64,000 nt of DNA from assembly GCF_937616625.2 (NCBI RefSeq), contig NC_065571.1, positions 52,995,651 through 53,059,650 of the forward strand. Direction: 5' to 3'. Numbering within the stretch: the stretch's first letter is position 1; every line of letters begins with the position of its first letter. Source of the stretch: Mercurialis annua (lineage: Eukaryota > Streptophyta > Magnoliopsida > Malpighiales > Euphorbiaceae). The position numbers and the translations under genes are program-made. The notes beneath the pieces were generated by a model. The model was not told where the DNA came from, searched no databases, and was given only the letters and a program-made list of their open reading frames with translations. This document shows, one piece after another, positions 59,216 to 64,000 of this stretch.

Positions 59216-60108
59216 TGTAACTTAACTTCTTAAACGAGCGATTGGGGTTTGGTTAACCTTATAACAAGTACTCCAATCAAGTAATGCTAAAACAAAGAAA
59301 TTCAACTGTAAATATGTTTACTAATTGAATGAAATGAAAATACAGGTGTTTGAGTAGAAATTGCAGAAGTTCAATCGTAAAGTTCTTTACTGATTGAAGA
59401 AAATTGAGAATGCTAAGTGTTGAGTGTTTTTGCCTTTGGGCTGGTTTTTGTTGGATTTGATCGGGGGCTGCAAATTGGCTGCTCTTCTCTTATTTATAGC
59501 TTCATCATTTGAAAACTGCTGCTTCATGAACCAACTGCACACGTTCTTCCCCACCTTCAGGAACTGCCAATCGTGTCTTTACTTCTGCTGCACGTGCTTT
59601 TTAACTTCTTTTCTTCTGGAATGGACTTTCTTGGGCTTATGGGCCATTTAAATTAATATTTAATGGCCATCTCAAATTTGGGCTTAATCTTCTGCAACTG
59701 GGCTTGGATTTTTTGAATTAGCTTCTGGAGTAGTCAACTTCTAGAAATCAACCTTTAGAAACCAACCTCTAGAAATTAACTTCTGTCAACATTAGTCAAC
59801 CTCTAGAAATCAACCTTTAGGAACCAACCTTTAGAAATCAACCTTTAGGAACCAACCTTTAGAAATCAACCTTTAGGAACCAACCTTTAGAAATCAACCT
59901 TTAGGAATCAACTTCTAAAGTCTAGTCAACCTCTAGAAATTAACTTCCTAGTCAAACAGTCAATTTTTAGAAATCACCCTCTGAAGTCAAAATTGGTCAA
60001 CCTCTAAAAATTAATTTAAGCCAATCATTAATAATACCTCTTTTATCTTTTGAAAAGAATAGGGGCTTTATGGCCTTTAAGACATATTTTTAATTTTGGT
60101 GCAAACAA
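59216..60108 (-). repeat. 3' LTR of the second Tat-like element
   Basis: On minus starts TGTTTGCACC after GGGGGCAT and ends GTTACA. A TATA box (CTATAAATAAGAG, about 59490-59500) is in the expected place. Contains a minisatellite. The start is supported by the same junction at 4630-4647 in the first element; the end is inferred from the TG...CA rule. Confidence 0.6.
59735..60010. repeat. Minisatellite in the LTR, 14/28-bp units
   Basis: Units of the form TCAACCTTTAGGAA / CCAACCTTTAGAAA alternate; the central 59810-59907 part has about three and a half near-perfect 28-bp repeats, with decayed units on both sides. Confidence 0.85.
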
Positions 60109-60192
60109 TGCCCCCTATATAATTGGCTTTTTAGAAATAAAGCCATTTATATATATTTCTTTTAACCAAAATTTAAAATTTTAGCTTTCATA

Positions 60193-61553
60193 ATGGTTAG
60201 GTCTAAGGTTTTATTTTCTGAAATTGATAAAGATTTATGGAAGGGTGAAAAACCTCGAGAAAATATGGTTTCAAATGTTTCAAAAGTATGCAAAAATCCA
60301 AAGAGTGAAAAGGTTTTAGAAAATCAAAAAATCTCAAATTCATCTTCTCCAAAAAATTTAAAACAAAACCCTAATTCAAAATTTAAACCCAACTCTTCCC
60401 CAAAAATTACCAAGCCTCAAACAATGTCACAAATTGAGGTAGAAGGAGAACAACCGGTCATCCCCACCGCACCTCCGGCGATCAGCTCATTGTCAACGCC
60501 CAACAGCTTTGGCGTCACGGCAGCAGCTTCTCTCCCGCCGTCCAGCTTCTCGCCCGCAGCTGCCGTTCTGCCGTCCAGCTCCTCGCTGGCAGCTACTCTC
60601 CTGCCGTCCAGCTCCTCGCCAACAGTTATGGAGCCGCAGATCGCCGCACCGTCCAGCTCCCTGCCAGTAGCAGCTGCTCTTTCATCACCGGCAGTTTCTT
60701 TTCCGCCAGCGGCAGCGTCCTCCTTGGCAGCAGCGGCGTCTTCTTTCCCTTCACCGGCGACAGCTCCTTCACCGTACGGGTTGACAGCTCCAACGTCCGG
60801 TGTTTCTTTTCTAGCAGCTAGCACCGCTTTTTCCCAGCAGCAGCTAGGCGGCGATGGTGGTCCGGTGGCTGATCCTTCCACGGCGGCAGCAGGTATATTC
60901 TCCTCGTTCTTTTTTTTTTTAAATTAACTAATTGCCTGTGATTAATTAGTTCCTAGAATTTTGAGAATTGAGGTGATTTTGTGTTCTCACTTATTGAATG
61001 AGATTGGAATCTAGGATTTATTTTTCCAAATTCTCTACCAATAAGGTTTTGACGTAATGTCGTCAATTTTATTTTCCATGCCAATTTTAGATGAAAATGA
61101 ATTTTAACAAGAAAATTAATTTGTTTGAATTTGGTTCAATGTCAACATTTGAACTTTTAAATGCTAATGATTTAATTCAATGTCAACATTTGAACTTTAA
61201 ATGCTAAGGATTTTAGCATGTTGTAATTTTAACTCTCTTTTTTTTTACTTTTGTAGATGGCGGTTTGCCAACCAATTTGGTGGCGGATCCTGCATCTTTG
61301 TCTCGTGTTTCTCCATCATTGGCCGTGTCAGGTAAAATTTCACCTAACATAGAACAAATTCTTGAATTTTAGCATGTTGTTAGCTTTGATTTTATTCATC
61401 AATTGAAATCACCCTTTACAGCTAGCGGTTTGCCAACCAATTTGGTGGCGGAAATTGTAGCTACTACGCCTGCTTTTAGCTCTGAGACACCAACTTCTGG
61501 CTTGGCAATTTCAAAGGCAACAACTTCTGGTTTTCCGCCAACCAATACCTCAG
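60193..61553 (+). CDS. Antisense gene of the second Tat-like element, Ser/Ala/Pro-rich, 3' end lost
   Basis: Three exons inferred: 60193-60892, 61257-61331, 61422-61553 (donors CAG/GTATAT, CAG/GTAAAA, CAG/GTAAAT; acceptors TTTGTAG and TTTACAG), each junction in phase 1 and open throughout, about 302 residues. Exon 1 has a basic Lys/Asn/Ser-rich start (MVRSKVLFSEIDKDLWKGEK) and a long Ser/Ala/Pro repeat region (PSSSSLAATLLPSSSSP-like). Exons 2 and 3 both begin SGLPTNLVA-like (GGLPTNLVA / SGLPTNLVA) and look like duplicates. After the third donor the sequence switches to reverse-complement pol, so the rest of the gene is deleted. No known domain recognised. It occupies the same place as the mobile-domain gene of the first element but shows no resemblance in the visible part. 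Confidence 0.55.
61137..61213. repeat. Tandem duplication in intron 1 of the antisense gene
   Basis: Two units containing CAATGTCAACATTTGAACTT and AAATGCTAA, period about 40. Confidence 0.8.
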
Positions 61554-61554
61554 G

Positions 61555-62016
61555 TAAATTTCTTTTGACACTCTTCTTGGAGGTTGGCGGTATGGCTGAA
61601 ACTCGGGCTTAATAGGAAGCCGATGTTCTACCAATGTCCTGCTTAACCCCGGCATATCAGAATATTGCCATGCAAAGCAATCTTTGTATTCCTGCAAGAG
61701 TACAGTTAATTTTGTTTTTAAACCAACCTCTAGGTTTTTACTAACAAAAGTTACCTGAGGTTCCTCAGAGGTTCCAAGATTCACTTCTTCTAACTCCTCT
61801 CTAACATGGATGGCTTCATCATCTATCCAAGGAGGTGCTTGTTCTAGCTCCTCCAAGCCAATCTCATGATCTTCAGAAACTTCTTCTTCTTCATAAACCA
61901 CTTCAGCATCTAGAACCTCTGCCAAGTTGTTTTCCTCCATAATTCCTTCCATAATGTACTGCATACGTTCTTTTAAGATAGCAGATGCAGTTGCTGCAAA
62001 CTCACTAGAGGTGAGC
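61555..62016 (-). pseudogene. pol fragment: linker and first part of reverse transcriptase
   Basis: Open frame, in a different register from gag-protease, with the acidic linker and the blocks VNLGTSEEPQ, LLQEYKDCFAWQYSDMPGLS and HRLPIKPEFQPYRQPPRR that precede the reverse transcriptase palm in Tat/Ogre elements. It stops being pol-like about SKEI, where the sequence enters the antisense gene. The YxDD active site, RNase H and integrase are absent. Confidence 0.8.
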
Positions 62017-64000
62017 TTAATCATTAATTTCTTCAATGGTGATGGAGGAACACGGCTTGTTGTATGGAATAATAGCCGTTGATCCAAGTATCTCAGTTGC
62101 TTTTCTTTTGACCTCTTCATGCACATTCAGAGGTTTGTCGGATTTCTCTTTCTTCTGCCCTTTTTTACTTTTCCCAGTAAATTGGATGGGACCAACACAT
62201 GAGTCATAATAACGGGCTTCTACCATGTTGGTGGCAGTGGTAAATGGCTTTGTGTCTGCCCATACCACCTCCACCTCATTTCCCTTCCAAAAGAGCAGAA
62301 ACTGGTGTAAGGATGAAGGAACGCACCAATTGGCATGAATCCAATCTCGTCCCAAAAGAGCTTGGTAGCTGGCTGATGAATTTACAACAAAGAACGCCGA
62401 TAGGGAAGTTTTGCTCCCTACAGTTACCTCTACTGGGAGAACACCAATAGTTTTTGTGAGCTCTCCAGTAAAGGCAGACACACTAACCTCTGTAGAGATG
62501 AGATCTTCTGTAGTTTTTCCTAGAGGTTGTAGCATGTTGAATGGCATAATATTCACGGCAGAACCATTATCAATCAAGACTCTGGAGGTTGGTCTGCCAT
62601 TGAAGTGAGCCTTTATGTACAAAGGCTTAATATGTTTGGTCATTGCCTCTGCAGGTTTGTCAAAAATCACCCTCTTTGGTCCACCATTTGCAGCTTCTTG
62701 TATGGTGACCTGGCTGCGACACTCATCTTTTGGAGGTTTGGATACCTCCTCTCTCTGAATTTCTTCTACTTCCTCAGAGTTGTCAGGACCTTTGAAATCA
62801 CTTGGAAGAATCAAGGAGAAAGCATTACAAGTGAGGGGAATCTCAATTTCACCCACTCTGATGGATCTCTTCTTATCACCTTCTGTGTCTGATTCTGAGT
62901 CGCCATTCTCCAGAGACCTCCTCTGAAATTTGCCGCTTTCCTTAACGGGTGGAGTATCATCAGTATCCTCTTTCAAGAGGTCGTTTAGTCTCATGCCCTC
63001 CTTTAGGATTTCCTCATCCACGAGATCATCCAACTCCATGTCGTCTTCTAGGAGATCATCTAAGTTCATGCCATCTCCTGCAAATTCTCCTTCAAGAAAA
63101 GCTTCCAACTCCATATCCGAAATTTCCTTCTTCGAAGGCACGTGGGAAGTTTTATTTTTCACTTCCACTGCCTCTGAAGATTTTTGGCTTCCAGATTGCT
63201 CTTTCTCAATTAAGATCTTCTTTGACCCCTTTTCCTCAACAACTTTTCTAGGATCTTCCAAGTGCCTGGACTGCCATTCGTTTCTTGCAGCAGCCCTCAA
63301 CCTCTGGCGCCTCCTCTTCTGAGTTCTTGTTAGTGGAGGCGGAAACTTCTTGTGATAATTGGTATGCCACCTTGGACTAGGTGAGACCAATGGTGGTACC
63401 ACGAATCTTTGTTCTTTTCTTCGGTTTTCAAAGGTAGAAGGAACCTCTGACTGTTTTTCTTTAAGTGCCAAAGGAGCTTTTGGCTTTTCCTCCCTAGGTG
63501 CCAAAGGAGCTTTTGGCTGTTCCTCCCTCTTCCACACGAAGGATCGCCTCTCCGGGAAGACATGCCTTTCTGGCCTCCTTTGATAGTAAGAGGCCCTGTT
63601 TTGTTTTTTCAAAAGAGGACGGTTAGTAGAAACAAAATTATTAGAGTTTCTAGATACCTGCCTTCTTTCTCCTCTGTAATCCCGCTTTACCTCTGCTCTC
63701 CTTTCCCGTTCGAATTGCTCTCCCCTGACTCTTTGGTCATTTTGCTCCCTGATTCTGAGCTTTCTTTTTATATCTAATAACAACCTCAAGTCAAGTTCCG
63801 AGAGATCACTGGCATTCACAGACGCCACAGCCGGAAAAGGATCTTCATCTATTACCAGTGCCTCCTTTTTTTCTGGGAATTTTAAAACTCCCTTGGCAAT
63901 CCTATCCTGTATAATATTTTTGAACCCCCAACATGAATTGGTTGAGTGGTTCCAGGAGTTGTGGAACTTGCAATACTCTCTGCCTTTCAACTCATCTTTT
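62017..64000 (-). CDS. gag C-terminal part and aspartic protease (partial at window end)
   Basis: Open from the window edge to a TAA at 62017-62019; about 660 residues visible. It opens with a CKFHNSWNHSTNSC cluster (C..H....H...C, around 63930-63970) typical of the gag C-terminus of Tat elements, followed by a long charged Arg/Glu/Lys/Pro-rich region with short repeats (EKPKAPLA, DDLLEDDMELDDL). The protease starts about KPLYIKAHFNGRPTSRVLIDNGSAVNIM (active-site DNG in place of the common DTG/DSG, as usual in Tat/Ogre) and ends after LLGRDWIHANWCVPSSLHQ. The protease cleaves the polyprotein. The frame is intact. The stop before the reverse transcriptase could be a frameshift mutation or reflect a spliced pro-RT intron, known in Ogre elements. 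Confidence 0.88.
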   Translation of the reverse strand, partial: KDELKGREYCKFHNSWNHSTNSCWGFKNIIQDRIAKGVLKFPEKKEALVIDEDPFPAVASVNASDLSELDLRLLLDIKRKLRIREQNDQRVRGEQFERERRAEVKRDYRGERRQVSRNSNNFVSTNRPLLKKQNRASYYQRRPERHVFPERRSFVWKREEQPKAPLAPREEKPKAPLALKEKQSEVPSTFENRRKEQRFVVPPLVSPSPRWHTNYHKKFPPPLTRTQKRRRQRLRAAARNEWQSRHLEDPRKVVEEKGSKKILIEKEQSGSQKSSEAVEVKNKTSHVPSKKEISDMELEAFLEGEFAGDGMNLDDLLEDDMELDDLVDEEILKEGMRLNDLLKEDTDDTPPVKESGKFQRRSLENGDSESDTEGDKKRSIRVGEIEIPLTCNAFSLILPSDFKGPDNSEEVEEIQREEVSKPPKDECRSQVTIQEAANGGPKRVIFDKPAEAMTKHIKPLYIKAHFNGRPTSRVLIDNGSAVNIMPFNMLQPLGKTTEDLISTEVSVSAFTGELTKTIGVLPVEVTVGSKTSLSAFFVVNSSASYQALLGRDWIHANWCVPSSLHQFLLFWKGNEVEVVWADTKPFTTATNMVEARYYDSCVGPIQFTGKSKKGQKKEKSDKPLNVHEEVKRKATEILGSTAIIPYNKPCSSITIEEIND

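Larger units (their letters stand above)
59216..64000 (-). mobile_element. Second Tat/Ogre-like Ty3/gypsy element, internally deleted, 5' part outside window
   Basis: Read on minus from the window end: gag end and protease (64000-62017), start of pol cut off at the reverse transcriptase (62016-about 61555), then an antisense gene (60193-61553, plus strand), a G-rich tract (60109-60120) and a 3' LTR (60108-59216). The reverse transcriptase catalytic core, RNase H and integrase are missing, so it cannot move by itself. The protease DNGS motif and the antisense gene next to the 3' LTR fit the Tat/Ogre group. Confidence 0.8.

Noticed and set aside
59424..59651. 75-codon plus-strand frame with hydrophobic residues
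   Set aside because: Lies in the U3/R part of the LTR of the second Tat-like element, antisense to its transcription; no support.
1..64000. CRISPR array or bacterial-type operon
   Set aside because: Repeats present are MITE, LTR or minisatellite in type with no regular spacers, and the genes have plant introns.

Overview
The window is an AT-rich piece of nuclear chromosome from a dicot-type flowering plant. The evidence is four recognisable plant genes with GT-AG introns (a secreted GH35 beta-galactosidase, two small AP2/ERF factors, a plastid co-chaperonin CPN20 and a class A auxin response factor), embedded in plant LTR retrotransposons, an L1-type LINE, MITEs, SINEs and a small Helitron. 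The species cannot be named from the sequence alone.

Layout. 1-5124: 3' part of a Ty3/gypsy element of the Tat/Ogre kind, with the integrase end on the plus strand, then a large spliced antisense gene (plant mobile domain plus coiled coil), then a 3' LTR. 5554-9601: beta-galactosidase in 15 exons. 10816-12791: two related intronless ERF genes on the minus strand. 14191-26661: a nested transposon complex. An L1-type LINE with a 22-bp target duplication was entered in ORF1 by a non-autonomous gypsy element (two 2595-bp LTRs, 5-bp target duplication) and near the end of ORF2 by a Mutator-type MITE. The LINE later lost most of ORF1 and the front of ORF2. 26.7-32.7 kb: AT-rich intergenic DNA with MITEs and tandem repeats. 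32931-34368: CPN20 on plus. 35566-41459: an ARF7/ARF19-type gene on minus, convergent with CPN20. 42-59 kb: gene-poor DNA with an LTR remnant, a Helitron flanked by two identical tRNA-like units, a tandem LTR-like repeat, two foldback MITEs and a SINE. 59216-64000: a second Tat/Ogre-like element on minus, with gag-protease, a cut-off reverse transcriptase, a different antisense gene and a 3' LTR.

The host genes do not form a functional cluster. The most distinctive content is in the mobile DNA. Two Tat-type elements each carry an unrelated spliced gene antisense to pol, just inside the 3' LTR. One of these has a complete 1023-residue coding sequence. The other has small phase-1 exons that look tandemly duplicated. 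The nested LINE/LTR/MITE complex preserves the order of events, including a small templated insertion at a deletion scar. All exon coordinates come from reading splice sites, frame and family conservation by eye; no alignment or expression data were available.
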